A DNA stretch of 64,000 nt, taken from positions 97,323 to 161,322 of the forward strand of contig JACRLX010000025.1 of NCBI GenBank assembly GCA_016235165.1. The letters are read 5' to 3'. This DNA comes from Rhodocyclales bacterium. GTDB lineage: Bacteria; Pseudomonadota; Gammaproteobacteria; Burkholderiales; Rhodocyclaceae. The stretch's first letter is position 1. Every line of letters starts with the position of its first letter. This document shows, piece by piece, positions 37,963 through 47,306 of this stretch. The notes beneath the pieces were generated by a model, which was given only the letters and a program-made list of their open reading frames with translations, searched no databases and was not told the origin of the DNA. The position numbers were made by a program, and so were the translations under genes.

Positions 37963-40532
37963 TGGGATTCGCTGAAATCTTGAGAGAGGCATTCTTGCCC
38001 GAACGGAATGCGGAAGCCGATCGTTTGCCCAGGCATCTGCTGCAGGAAATTTCACGGATGCCTCGCCTGAGCGGAATTCTTCCCTATCTTGCCTGGCAGG
38101 AGGACACACGTCTCTTCGCACTGGATCAAGGAGGCTTTGGGGAGCGCGAGGAACACGCCATCGGCTTTTGTATCGAGACGCTCCCGCAGACCGGTGCCAA
38201 CGACGAAATGGAAAAGGTCCTGGCCAGTCTGTTCGTGTCCTGTCCACCGGGTACTGGTATTCAAGTCTCGCTGTACGGCAGCCCGCACATCCTGCCCACG
38301 CTGAAAAAACAGGCCAACTTGCTGCCAGCCTCTGCGATTGATTCCGATGACGAAGGTATTCAGCGTCGGCACGGCAACATCTTCCGCCTGCTGGCGCGCC
38401 GCCGGATCGATCACTACCTGAAAGGCACCGGCGAATCGATCTTTGGTCACCAGACCTACCTGCTGCGAGATTTTCGTTCGGTCATCTCGGTCACATTGCC
38501 GCTCGATCCCGAACTGCCGGCCGATGTGGATGAAGCCTTGCGCATCCGGGAAAGCATTCATGCCACCCTGAAGTCCGCCCATTTGCCTGGCCATGACTGG
38601 GGGCCGGATGAACTGCTCAACTTTGTCGGAGATTTCTTCGACCACTCACGGTTGTTTTCCGGGGGAGCAGTGGCGCCGATCGACTGGAATGCCGATCAGC
38701 CGCTGCGCAAGCAGATTTCCAACCTGGAAATCGCTTCGCGAGTGGGTGATGGCGACATCCGCTTTCGCAAGGCTGGCGGGGATGAGTCCGTCCTGCAGCT
38801 GTTTTCGGTGCGTCAGTATCCGAGATATTTCCGGCTGTCCGGCATGAACTACCTGATCGGCGATCCCTATCAGTTGGCCCTCGCGATGCCCTGTCCTTTC
38901 ATCATCACTATGGGGGCGGTGGCACTTGACTACGAGTCGGCGCGTACCCGGGCCCAGATGAAGGCCGCACGGGCGACCCAGAGTGCCGGTTCCTATCTCG
39001 CCCATTTTCAGCCCGATCTGCAAGAGCGCAAACGCGACTGGGACATGGTGCTGAAGGCATTCGACAGCGGACGCACCGTGGTCGGGATGTATCACCAGGT
39101 ATGCCTGGTTTCGCGGGTGGGGGAGGCTTCGCGCTGCGAGCATTCCGTACGCGCCGTCTGGCGTGCCCGCGGCTTCGATCTGACCAAGGATTTCTACCTT
39201 CAGCATCAGGCGCTGACCGCAACCATGCCGATGACACTGACCCCGGCCCTGCAAAACGACCTGCGTCAGTTCGGCCGGATCAATACCAAGACCGCCGACA
39301 ACGCGGTGATGACATCGCCGCTGATCGCCGAGTGGAAGGGTACGCAGACGCCGGTGATGACGCTGTTCGGGCGGCGCGGCCAGATCATCGGCTTCGACCT
39401 GTTCGACAACACGGGCGGAAATTTCAACTTTGCCGTCGCGGCACTTTCTGGTTCCGGCAAGTCGGTGTTCGTCAATGAAATGACTTATCGCTACCTCGGC
39501 GCCGGCGCAAAGGTCTGGATCATTGACGTCGGTCGTTCCTACAAGAACCTGTGCGAATTGCTGGACGGCGAGTTCATCGAGTTTTCCGACGAGCGTCAGA
39601 ACACGATCTGCCTCAACCCGTTCTCCATGATCATCGATATCAACGCCGACATGGAGATGGTCCTGCCTCTGCTGGCCCAGATGGCCAGCCCGCGTGAACC
39701 GCTCGACAACTACAGCTACACGGCGTTGGGGTCCGCCATCAAGCGTGTCTGGGACGCCAAGGGACGCTCGGCCACGATCACCGATATCTACGAGTTGCTC
39801 CAGACTGGTCGTCTATCCAGCGAAGGTGAATACGAGCGGGATCTGAGTCGCCTGGCGACGGCGCTGGAACCCTATACCCGCCACGGCGTGTATGCGAGTT
39901 ACTTCGAGGGCGATGCCAACATCCAGTTCGACAAGGACTTCGTTGTGCTCGAGCTGGAAGAACTGAAATCCAAGAAAGACCTGCAATCGGTAGTGATGCA
40001 ACTGATCATGTACCGCATCACTCAGGAGATGTACCGCGACCGTTCCAGGCGCAAGCTGGTCATCATCGACGAAAGCTGGGATTTGATGGGTTCGGGGTCA
40101 AGCGGCAGCTTCATCGAGGCTGGCTATCGGCGCGCCCGCAAGTATGGCGGGGCCTTCGGCACGATCACCCAGTCGGTCGACGACTACTACAAGAACGAAG
40201 CGACCAAGGCGGCCATCAACAACGCCGACTGGCTGTTCCTGCTGCGCCAGAAAGCGGAGAACATCGAGCGCCTGGGCAAGGAAGGGAAACTCTCCCTCGA
40301 CGAGTGGCTGAAGCGCCAGCTTGGCTCCGTCAGTACCGAGCATGGAAATTTCTCCGAAATCTATATTCACTCGCCCATGGGGTCGGGCCTGGGACGCCTC
40401 CTGCTCGATCCCTTCTCCATGTTGGTTTATTCGACGCGCGCCGAAGATTACGAGGCGATCAAACGTCTGCGCGATCAAGGATTGTCGGTGGCGGATGCCA
40501 TCGAACAACTGGTAACCCAACGTGCAACCTGA
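37962..40532 (+). CDS. traC: TraC, VirB4-like secretion ATPase
   Basis: An 856-residue ATPase. Walker A LSGSGKSVFVNEM near residue 494, Walker B KLVIIDESWDLMG near 697, and TITQSVDDYYKNEATKAA motif after it. The N-terminal domain LPRHLLQEISRMPRLSGILP fits F-type TraC. ATG overlaps the traV stop by one base. It powers pilus assembly and transfer. Confidence 0.95.
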   Translation: MGFAEILREAFLPERNAEADRLPRHLLQEISRMPRLSGILPYLAWQEDTRLFALDQGGFGEREEHAIGFCIETLPQTGANDEMEKVLASLFVSCPPGTGIQVSLYGSPHILPTLKKQANLLPASAIDSDDEGIQRRHGNIFRLLARRRIDHYLKGTGESIFGHQTYLLRDFRSVISVTLPLDPELPADVDEALRIRESIHATLKSAHLPGHDWGPDELLNFVGDFFDHSRLFSGGAVAPIDWNADQPLRKQISNLEIASRVGDGDIRFRKAGGDESVLQLFSVRQYPRYFRLSGMNYLIGDPYQLALAMPCPFIITMGAVALDYESARTRAQMKAARATQSAGSYLAHFQPDLQERKRDWDMVLKAFDSGRTVVGMYHQVCLVSRVGEASRCEHSVRAVWRARGFDLTKDFYLQHQALTATMPMTLTPALQNDLRQFGRINTKTADNAVMTSPLIAEWKGTQTPVMTLFGRRGQIIGFDLFDNTGGNFNFAVAALSGSGKSVFVNEMTYRYLGAGAKVWIIDVGRSYKNLCELLDGEFIEFSDERQNTICLNPFSMIIDINADMEMVLPLLAQMASPREPLDNYSYTALGSAIKRVWDAKGRSATITDIYELLQTGRLSSEGEYERDLSRLATALEPYTRHGVYASYFEGDANIQFDKDFVVLELEELKSKKDLQSVVMQLIMYRITQEMYRDRSRRKLVIIDESWDLMGSGSSGSFIEAGYRRARKYGGAFGTITQSVDDYYKNEATKAAINNADWLFLLRQKAENIERLGKEGKLSLDEWLKRQLGSVSTEHGNFSEIYIHSPMGSGLGRLLLDPFSMLVYSTRAEDYEAIKRLRDQGLSVADAIEQLVTQRAT

Positions 40533-40938
40533 TCCTGAGAGTCGTGCCGTGCCATCGATCAAGCCCTACGTCCTGACCAGCATCGCCACCTTGCTGGCGG
40601 GGGCCATGCTTCTGGTCGTCTGGATGTACCGCCATCCGCCGGAGATTCCCCGTTTTGGGCGGGTCGATATCGCCCGCTTGGTCGCCCATCAGCAGCAATC
40701 CATGGTGCAACGGATCAAGCCGGGACTGGACGCCCAGGAGCAAGCAAAACTCTTCGAGGAGGCCAAGGCCTTCGGCGCCAGGCTAGATGCTGGCCTCGAA
40801 GAGGTCAGCCGGGGATGTGCCTGTGCTTTGGTAAATACGGCGGCACTGCTCAAGACCTCCGATTCGCGAATTCCAGACCTGACCGAGCAGGTTGCGCAGG
40901 CGACCGGTCTTGTCCTGCCGGCGTCGACGACCAAGTGA
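40522..40938 (+). CDS. trbI: TrbI-like F-type assembly protein
   Basis: About 138 residues with one N-terminal membrane helix (VLTSIATLLAGAMLLVVWMY), then VDIARLVAHQQQSMVQRIKP and a region with SRGCACALVNTAALLKT and IPDLTEQVAQ. Resembles F-type TrbI, which usually stands between traC and traW. Start GTG 40522 overlaps traC; GTG 40549 is an alternative with a better ribosome site. TraW and TraU, which should follow, are absent. Confidence 0.65.
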   Translation: MQPDPESRAVPSIKPYVLTSIATLLAGAMLLVVWMYRHPPEIPRFGRVDIARLVAHQQQSMVQRIKPGLDAQEQAKLFEEAKAFGARLDAGLEEVSRGCACALVNTAALLKTSDSRIPDLTEQVAQATGLVLPASTTK

Positions 40939-40941
40939 TCC

Positions 40942-41736
40942 ATGCCGATGAGACGCTTGTTGGCGCTACTTGCCGTCCTGCTTTGTTCAAGCGCCCAGGC
41001 GCGTGAGGCGTTGGACTATCCGTCCTCCTGGCAGTGCGATGAAGCCAGGTTTCACTGGTATTGCGATCTGGCGGAAGAGGAAGCCGCCGAAGCCAGTCCA
41101 AAGAAGACTCCAGACCGCGCAGAGAGCGAAGGCGAACGAGCCGTTGATGCGCTCAAGAAGCTGCGCGAGGAGGTCGAGCAGAAACGGGCGATCGCCATCC
41201 TCAAGCCGACTTCGGAAAACCTGAAGACCTACATCGTTGCTCAGGAAGCCCTGATGGACCGGGCATCGTTGTTTTCGGATGTATGGCGGCGAGTGGTCTG
41301 GGCCAATCCCGAAATCAACTATCAGCTGCGTAATCCGTCGAACAACGCGGCCATCCAGGTGCGCGACAGTCAGCGCAACCGGCGCGAGACAGACACGCTG
41401 GCGGCGCTGGCGAAGGAATGGGGCCTGTTCTTCATCTTCCGCTCGGATTGCCCTTACTGCCATCGCCTGGCGCCCACGCTCAAGCTGCTGTCCGAGCAAT
41501 ACGGCATCACCGTGTTTCCCGTTTCGCTCGATGGCGGCGGTCTTCCCGACTATCCAAGACCGGCCAAAGATAACGGGATGGCCGGTGCGCTGGGTGTATC
41601 GGTTGTGCCGCTGGTCGTGCTCGGCAATGTCAAGGATCGGCGTCTGCTGCCCATTGGCTCCGGCGTCCTCTCGGCGCAGGAAATCGTCGAGCGCATCTAC
41701 ATCCTGACCCAGACCAAACCAGGCGAACTTTACTGA
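40942..41736 (+). CDS. traF: TraF pilus assembly protein with thioredoxin fold
   Basis: A 264-residue exported protein. Signal peptide LLALLAVLLCSSAQA, WQCDEARFHWYCDLAEEE near the mature N terminus, and a thioredoxin domain with FIFRSDCPYCHRLAPTLKLL (CPYC) and GVSVVPLVVLG. Matches TraF of F-type systems. Overlaps traH by one base. Confidence 0.9.
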   Translation: MPMRRLLALLAVLLCSSAQAREALDYPSSWQCDEARFHWYCDLAEEEAAEASPKKTPDRAESEGERAVDALKKLREEVEQKRAIAILKPTSENLKTYIVAQEALMDRASLFSDVWRRVVWANPEINYQLRNPSNNAAIQVRDSQRNRRETDTLAALAKEWGLFFIFRSDCPYCHRLAPTLKLLSEQYGITVFPVSLDGGGLPDYPRPAKDNGMAGALGVSVVPLVVLGNVKDRRLLPIGSGVLSAQEIVERIYILTQTKPGELY

Positions 41737-43172
41737 TGGAGATCGGCATGGCACTTTCATCACGGCGCTGTGCGCAACTTGCATCCTTCGTGCTTGCGCT
41801 GACCTGCGTTCCTGCGCACGCCACCGTCAACCAGTCGATGCAGGACTGGTTCAACGAGATCGGCGCCTACGGCAACGTCACCGGCCCCAATGCCTACCGC
41901 GGTCAGACCATGAACATGTACACCGGCGGCAGCCTGTACATGCGAACGCCTGTCCGAAACTATCAACTGGCCAGCATCTCGCCGCCGTCCTTCAGCGCCG
42001 GATGCGGCGGCATTGATCTCTTCGCTGGGTCGTTTTCCTTCATCAACAAGGAACAGTTTGTCTCGCTGCTGCGGAACATCGGCAATAACGCCATTGGCGC
42101 CGCCTTCAACATGGCCCTGTGCTCGATGTCGCCCGACCTTTGCGATCTGCTGAAGTACCTGCAGGACCAGGCCACCAAGATGAACAACCTGAACATCAAC
42201 TCCTGCCAGGCGGCAGAGGGCATCGTCAGCGCGGTGGGCAGCATGGTCACGGATCGCGTCCAGGAAAAGGAAGGCAAGACGGCCGGGGCCAGTCTCAACA
42301 TGTTCGGTGACGTCTTTGAGTCCTGGGATGAATGGAAGAAGAGTCGCACCACGGCGAAGAACATTCGCAATGCCGCAAAAGCCACCTCCCAGGGCGCGCG
42401 GGAAATCTTCGATCCCGGCAACGTGGTCTGGCGCTCACTCAACCGCATTTCCGGCATCACCGATGAAACACGGGAATTGTTGATGAGTCTGACCGGCACC
42501 ATCATCGTTACGCCACCTGGTGAAAACGCCGATGAAAAAGCCAGATGGACCTACCTGCCCGGGGGCAAGCTGACGTTCCGCCAGTTTGTTGGTGACGGCG
42601 CATCGGCCACCGTCAATCTCCCCGGCCTCAAATGTGGAACGGATCTGGCCGAATGCATGATGCCGAGTTTTTCGGAGACGGCATTCACGGTTGCGCCGTT
42701 TTCCCGTCAGGTCCGTACCCGGATTGCCACCATGCGCGACAAGATCGTCAATCGTGACACGGGTGGACAGTCCTCCATGGATGCGGCTCTGATTGGAAGT
42801 TCCTCGTTGCCTGTCTGGAAGATGCTCGCGGTATCCAGCAGTATCCCTGGCGGTGACCGCATCACCGAGGATTACGCCCAACTGATCGCCGTGGATGTCG
42901 CCTACGCGTACTTCACGAACCTTTCAAAGACTCTGCGCAATGCCTTACAGAACGATGCCGGCAAAAGCGGACCGGATGCCGTAATGGCAGCAGAAAAAAT
43001 CCTTGTTCGGCTGACCGAGGTCGAGCAGGAAGCGCGTGACATGCTTCGTGCCGAATATCAGAAAGGGATGCAGGTCGCCGAACTCAGCCGTTCGCTGCAA
43101 TTGATGCACCAGAGTCTCAATTCCGGGATGCCGACCAACATCTTCCAGTCGATGGCTGTCTTCAACCGGTAA
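41736..43172 (+). CDS. traH: TraH pilus assembly protein
   Basis: A 478-residue exported protein, signal peptide to about PAHA. ATVNQSMQDWFNEIGAYGNV, GGSLYMRTPVRNYQLASISP and PSFSAGCGGIDLFAGSFSFI are signature segments of TraH, needed for pilus outgrowth in mating pair formation. ATG overlaps the traF stop; ATG 41748 would also give a signal peptide. Confidence 0.93.
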   Translation: MEIGMALSSRRCAQLASFVLALTCVPAHATVNQSMQDWFNEIGAYGNVTGPNAYRGQTMNMYTGGSLYMRTPVRNYQLASISPPSFSAGCGGIDLFAGSFSFINKEQFVSLLRNIGNNAIGAAFNMALCSMSPDLCDLLKYLQDQATKMNNLNINSCQAAEGIVSAVGSMVTDRVQEKEGKTAGASLNMFGDVFESWDEWKKSRTTAKNIRNAAKATSQGAREIFDPGNVVWRSLNRISGITDETRELLMSLTGTIIVTPPGENADEKARWTYLPGGKLTFRQFVGDGASATVNLPGLKCGTDLAECMMPSFSETAFTVAPFSRQVRTRIATMRDKIVNRDTGGQSSMDAALIGSSSLPVWKMLAVSSSIPGGDRITEDYAQLIAVDVAYAYFTNLSKTLRNALQNDAGKSGPDAVMAAEKILVRLTEVEQEARDMLRAEYQKGMQVAELSRSLQLMHQSLNSGMPTNIFQSMAVFNR

Positions 43173-43175
43173 GCC

Positions 43176-45992
43176 ATGTACGAGGTCTATGCCTACTGGA
43201 ATGTCGTCGAGCTGGAGGCGATGTTCAATGCGGTTGCCTCGCTCATGGGCAGTGGCGATTACCGTGGCCTGCTTCAAACCATCGCCATCGTCGGCATGAT
43301 CGTCGTCGTCATCGCCACTTTGACCGGGAGGGAGCGGCTTGACGGCATGTGGAAGTGGCTTTTCTTCCTCGCCATTTTCCAGTCGATGCTGCTTATTCCC
43401 AAAGTGACGGTCATGATCATTGATCGCACGGGCAACGAGCCACCGCGGGCCGTGGCCAATGTGCCGATTGGTCTCGGGGCATTCGCGCACACGATGAGCA
43501 AGGTAGGGGATTGGCTCACCGGTTCTTTCGAGACGGTTTTTTCGCTGCCTGACGATGTGAAGTTCCGCAGGAACGGGACGCTCTTCGGGCATCGCGTCCT
43601 TTCGGAACGGCAGGCGATCAAGAGCGGGAATCCGGTATTGACCAGTAATCTGCTGGAGTTCTACCGGGAGTGTGTTGCGCCCGACATTGCGACCGGCTAT
43701 ATCCGCATGAAGGAAGACATTCTCCAGGTCAATAACATCTGGGACAGCCTGAACGGCAAAACCAATCCATCGAGGTTGGTGACGATCCGCGATCTCGCCG
43801 ATCCGACGCTGATGAGCACTGTGGGATGTGACGCGGGCTATCAGACGCTGACAACCCAGATCACCGCCGAGACGAGCCGGCAAGTGACATTGCTTGGTTC
43901 CAGGCTCTATCCCCGCATGACGACAGCTGATGCCGGCGTTGCCATTGCGGGATCGCTGGCGACTTCGACCAACTATCTTCTCGGGATTTCGTCGTCGGCA
44001 CAGGACACGGTGAAGCAGGCCATCGTCGCCAATTTCATGATCGATGCCCAGTACATGCTGCCGGCGCAACTGGGCGATGCGGCCAGCGCCCAGACCAATC
44101 TGGCGATGGCGCAATCGCTGCGCTCGACCAGTGATTCCTACAAACTGATGGCGCGGGTCGCCGAGTCGACCATGCCGAAGGTGAGGAACGCCATCGAGAT
44201 GGTGCAATACGCGATCTTTCCGGTGTTCCTCCTTTTCGTGGTGTTGAGCGGTCACCAGGCGACCGGGGTCATCAAGTCCTATGCGGCGAGTCTCTTCTGG
44301 ATACAGCTTTGGGCGCCGCTGTACGCCGTGATGAACTTCATCATCACCATGTATTCGAGAAGCCAGTACATCAGCGGCAGCGCATCGAGCGGCCTGTCGA
44401 TCGAACAGATGAGCTTCTTGAACACCGCGATTGTCAGCGACCAGGCCATTGCCGGCATGCTGGTCATCTCCATTCCCGCCATTGCCGCCGCTGTCGTGAA
44501 GGGCGGTGAGGTCGGCATGCAGGCCGTGGCAGGTCTGGTTGCGCCACCCCGCGACCCCGAGAAGATCGCCAGCAGCCTGGCTATGGGCAACATGCAGATG
44601 GGTAATGCCTCGCTCAACAACGCCAGCCACGACACCATGAAGGGTCTGGCCGTCGATATGAACCCGAGCCTGCGCCAAGGGGCAACCCAGTATCAGGCGC
44701 GGGGCGGCTTCGACTACAGCCACTTTTCCGGCGGTGGCTTTGTGGTGAAACAGGCCAAGAGCGATGTGCGCGCCGACATGGCACTCAACGATTCGCTCGG
44801 CGCTGCGGCCAAGGAGAACTATGAGCGCTCGCAGCAGGCGTCGCAGCAACGATCCTCGGAGTACGCTGAAAGTGCTCTGGCGGCGATCAAGCAGGAAGCC
44901 GGATTCGAAAGATCACATGCGAAGGGCGCCAGTGACACTACAGGCTACCGGCACGGCATGGGGTCGAGCCGGAATCAGGAAGCAAATGACACCCTGCGGC
45001 AGGTCGATCAATGGGCCCGAAAACTCGGCGTCAGCGAAAAGGTGGCCATGGAACTCATGGTTGGGGCTTCGATGGGCATGAGTACGCCGAAGCTGCTCGA
45101 AATTACCGGCCTGCGTGGTGGTGTGGAAATGTCAGCCAAAATGCGAAACTCGGCCGACTCGATGCGCTCCCTGGAGGAAATGGCTCAGTTTGCCCGTGAG
45201 TCGAGCTTTGGCAAGAAAGTCGGCACCGTCATCGACAATGGCTGGGAGCGAAACTATCGAACTTCCGACGAAGGAAAGACGTCGGGATCGGAAGGACAGC
45301 GAGCGTCTCTTGATCGGGCACGGCAGTCCCGTGATGCGCTCAGTTCCTCGTTTCAGGAAACCGAGGGGCATCGCCAGATGTGGGAGCTGTCCCATTCCGG
45401 GCAGCTTGGCTCCAACCTCCAGCTTCAGGATCACTTCATCAAGGACTTCCTGCTGCCGAAGCTTGAATACAACTACGAGAAGTTCCAGGGCGTCATGGGC
45501 GATCCGCATCGCCTGCGACCCTACATCGAGGAATACACCACCCAGAACTACGACCGGATGCTGGGAGAAATGGCGGGGCAAGTATCTGGCGCCGAGGCAG
45601 TGCGGGCGCGCCATGAGGCGAATCGCGCGGGAGTGCCGGACGGACAGACGGTCGAGGCAGCAGGCGCGGGTTATCTGGGACAGGTGAAGGGTGCCGCCAG
45701 ACGCTCTGGCGTGTCTCCTCAGGCTACTCCGACGGATCAGGCCATGCATACGGCGATGCAGGAGTTCTCCCGAAACAGCTTCGAGGTTCGTGACCGGCAG
45801 GCTGGGGCGGGGCAAACCCATCAGGAAAACGCGACACCTTCGACGTTCCGGAAGCTCAAGCCGACCTCGGTGGCAGGCAAGACGGCTGAAACGGTCGAAC
45901 AGGTCGGAGAAGCGGCGGGCCGGATTGCAGACGGTCTTACCGGAGACAATCCGGGCAAATATTTGACCGACACGCTTGCCGGAAAGAAATGA
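43176..45992 (+). CDS. traG: TraG mating-pair stabilisation and exclusion protein
   Basis: A 938-residue protein. The N-terminal TraG_N domain has several membrane helices: YRGLLQTIAIVGMIVVVIAT, FLFFVVLSGHQA-like regions near 350-400 and VISIPAIAAAVVKGG near 430. The C-terminal half is long, hydrophilic and helical (AAKENYERSQQASQQ and similar), as in F and SXT TraG. Last gene of the operon in this window. The C terminus of TraG proteins often determines entry exclusion; no obvious eex gene is seen downstream. Confidence 0.93.
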   Translation: MYEVYAYWNVVELEAMFNAVASLMGSGDYRGLLQTIAIVGMIVVVIATLTGRERLDGMWKWLFFLAIFQSMLLIPKVTVMIIDRTGNEPPRAVANVPIGLGAFAHTMSKVGDWLTGSFETVFSLPDDVKFRRNGTLFGHRVLSERQAIKSGNPVLTSNLLEFYRECVAPDIATGYIRMKEDILQVNNIWDSLNGKTNPSRLVTIRDLADPTLMSTVGCDAGYQTLTTQITAETSRQVTLLGSRLYPRMTTADAGVAIAGSLATSTNYLLGISSSAQDTVKQAIVANFMIDAQYMLPAQLGDAASAQTNLAMAQSLRSTSDSYKLMARVAESTMPKVRNAIEMVQYAIFPVFLLFVVLSGHQATGVIKSYAASLFWIQLWAPLYAVMNFIITMYSRSQYISGSASSGLSIEQMSFLNTAIVSDQAIAGMLVISIPAIAAAVVKGGEVGMQAVAGLVAPPRDPEKIASSLAMGNMQMGNASLNNASHDTMKGLAVDMNPSLRQGATQYQARGGFDYSHFSGGGFVVKQAKSDVRADMALNDSLGAAAKENYERSQQASQQRSSEYAESALAAIKQEAGFERSHAKGASDTTGYRHGMGSSRNQEANDTLRQVDQWARKLGVSEKVAMELMVGASMGMSTPKLLEITGLRGGVEMSAKMRNSADSMRSLEEMAQFARESSFGKKVGTVIDNGWERNYRTSDEGKTSGSEGQRASLDRARQSRDALSSSFQETEGHRQMWELSHSGQLGSNLQLQDHFIKDFLLPKLEYNYEKFQGVMGDPHRLRPYIEEYTTQNYDRMLGEMAGQVSGAEAVRARHEANRAGVPDGQTVEAAGAGYLGQVKGAARRSGVSPQATPTDQAMHTAMQEFSRNSFEVRDRQAGAGQTHQENATPSTFRKLKPTSVAGKTAETVEQVGEAAGRIADGLTGDNPGKYLTDTLAGKK

Positions 45993-46262
45993 TCACATCC
46001 GGTCCAGGTACTGCGCTAGACGTTCAAGAATGCTCTGAAACGGCACTTGTCCGGCGTAGTAAAGCGAGGCGGTTTCACGGTACTTGCTGTCGTAGAGCGC
46101 GCGAACTGAGGAATCTGTCAGCAAGAAGGCTTCGTTGCTGGCGATGTGCAGGTTATCGCCGGCCCGAAAGCGTTCTTTCTTGCGGGCATGGTAGGCCGTC
46201 GTGCCGAGGAATGCCTGCACCTCCGGATTGTCCAGAAGGCAGTACAGGGGTCGCCTCAGAAA
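45993..46262 (-). pseudogene. 3' remnant of an unrecognised gene
   Basis: Open on the minus strand from about 46262 to a stop at 45993, adjacent to the traG stop. Reads FLGTTAYHARKKERFRAGD, ASNEAFLLTDSSVRALYDSK and SLYYAGQVPFQSILERLAQY, a coherent protein end without a credible start upstream. The family was not identified with certainty. Marks the right edge of the transfer block. Confidence 0.45.
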
Positions 46263-46307
46263 GCGGAAAATAAAGCACGCTAAGCAGTCAAAGCATTGGG
46301 AGGGTGG

Positions 46308-46384
46308 GTTTTGCCACGCACCTGGATCTTACTGAAGGACAGTCTGAATATCCTGCTCGAAGGCGTACCCGAGGGCATCGACTT
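46308..46384 (+). pseudogene. Fragment of a CDF metal exporter gene
   Basis: Reads VLPRTWILLKDSLNILLEGV and PEGID, the end of the sixth membrane helix and start of the cytoplasmic domain of CzcD/ZitB-type exporters. The intact exporter at 55.9 kb has LPRTWTLLKQAIHILMEGTP at the same place. The fragment breaks off exactly where the FlgB-like frame begins. Confidence 0.65.
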
Positions 46385-46744
46385 ATGCTTGGAATCAGGG
46401 CCTATAGGCAGCAAATTCTTGCATCCAACATCGCCAACGCAGATACCCCTGGCTACAACGCGGTGGATATTGATATTGCCGAGGCCGCTGGCGGCGATCA
46501 ATCTGCTCCTCTTCCGTTAAACGTCTCCTCACTGGGGCATTTCAAGGGCAATTCTTCTTGGCAATCGCCACCCGTAAGTCTGAAATATCATGTTCCCTCT
46601 CAGGCTGCGGATGACGGAAATACTGTGGAAATGGATGTTGAGCGCCAGAAATTCGCAGAGAACTCATTGATGTATCAATTCTCCCTTGATCGGGTTGGTG
46701 GTGAGTTCAAGCACATGAAAGAGCTGTTTCAATCCCTGAAATAG
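46385..46744 (+). CDS. FlgB-like rod protein fragment
   Basis: 119 residues: LGIRAYRQQILASNIANADT followed by PGYNAVDIDIAEAAGG, and a C terminus DDGNTVEMDVERQKFAENSL, YQFSLDRVGGEFKHMKELF. This is flagellar rod protein FlgB without its first 10-15 residues; the frame is open into the CDF fragment. No other flagellar gene is near. Either a degenerate copy or an orphan adopted for another use; a second FlgB-like gene lies at 61.5 kb, also next to CDF sequences. Confidence 0.6.
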   Translation: MLGIRAYRQQILASNIANADTPGYNAVDIDIAEAAGGDQSAPLPLNVSSLGHFKGNSSWQSPPVSLKYHVPSQAADDGNTVEMDVERQKFAENSLMYQFSLDRVGGEFKHMKELFQSLK

Positions 46745-46960
46745 CGAACCAGCATATTTTATGCTCCTGCGACGGGTATCCCAATTGTCATTGACTAGCG
46801 ATTGATGAGGGTCTGGGAAGTGGTTCTGCTCAATATTTATGCAGATTCGATTTCCGTACGGCGGAGGCAACTCCCCCCTACTCCCATTGTTGATCATCGT
46901 GCCGGTGGAGCACTCGGGTCGGGTTACCCGGAAGCGAAACGCCGGGCAGGTCACAGCGAG

Positions 46961-47251
46961 GTAGACGACTTCCTGATGAGGGAACAGACCCTAGTCAAGT
47001 TGCGCGACGAAGGCGTCTCGGAAAACAAGATCACCGTCTCCCGCTTCAAGGGCCTCGGCGAAATGAATCCCGACCAGCTCTGGGAAACCACGCTGTGCCC
47101 TGACACCCGCCGCCTCGTGCCCTTCCAGGCCGACCGCGAGACGATCAAACAGATGACTGCCACCTTCACGCTGCTCATGGGCAAGGGCGAAGCAGCCGGC
47201 CGCCGGGCCTGGATGGAAAAGGACGGCGGGCTGGTCGAGGCGGACGTCTGA
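46961..47251 (+). pseudogene. 3' fragment of parE (topoisomerase IV subunit B)
   Basis: Reads VDDFLMREQTLVKLRDEG, ITVSRFKGLGEMNPDQLWET and the typical end GKGEAAGRRAWMEKDGGLVE. Only about 97 C-terminal residues remain; upstream sequence is unrelated. A scar of recombination with a chromosomal parE copy, or an insertion scar next to it. Confidence 0.75.
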
Positions 47252-47257
47252 AAACAA

Positions 47258-47283
47258 AAGGGGCTGACATCAGCCAGCCCCTT
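47258..47283. terminator. Terminator between parE fragment and TonB receptor
   Basis: AAGGGGCTG (47258-47266) and CAGCCCCTT (47275-47283) with an 8-base loop; A-rich before and T after. Serves both converging genes. Confidence 0.7.
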
Positions 47284-47306
47284 CATGCACGAGTGATCAA
47301 CGCTAA

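Noticed and set aside
42945..44849. 634-codon open frame on the minus strand
   Set aside because: Antisense to traH and traG; rich in His, Arg and Gly, no recognisable domain.
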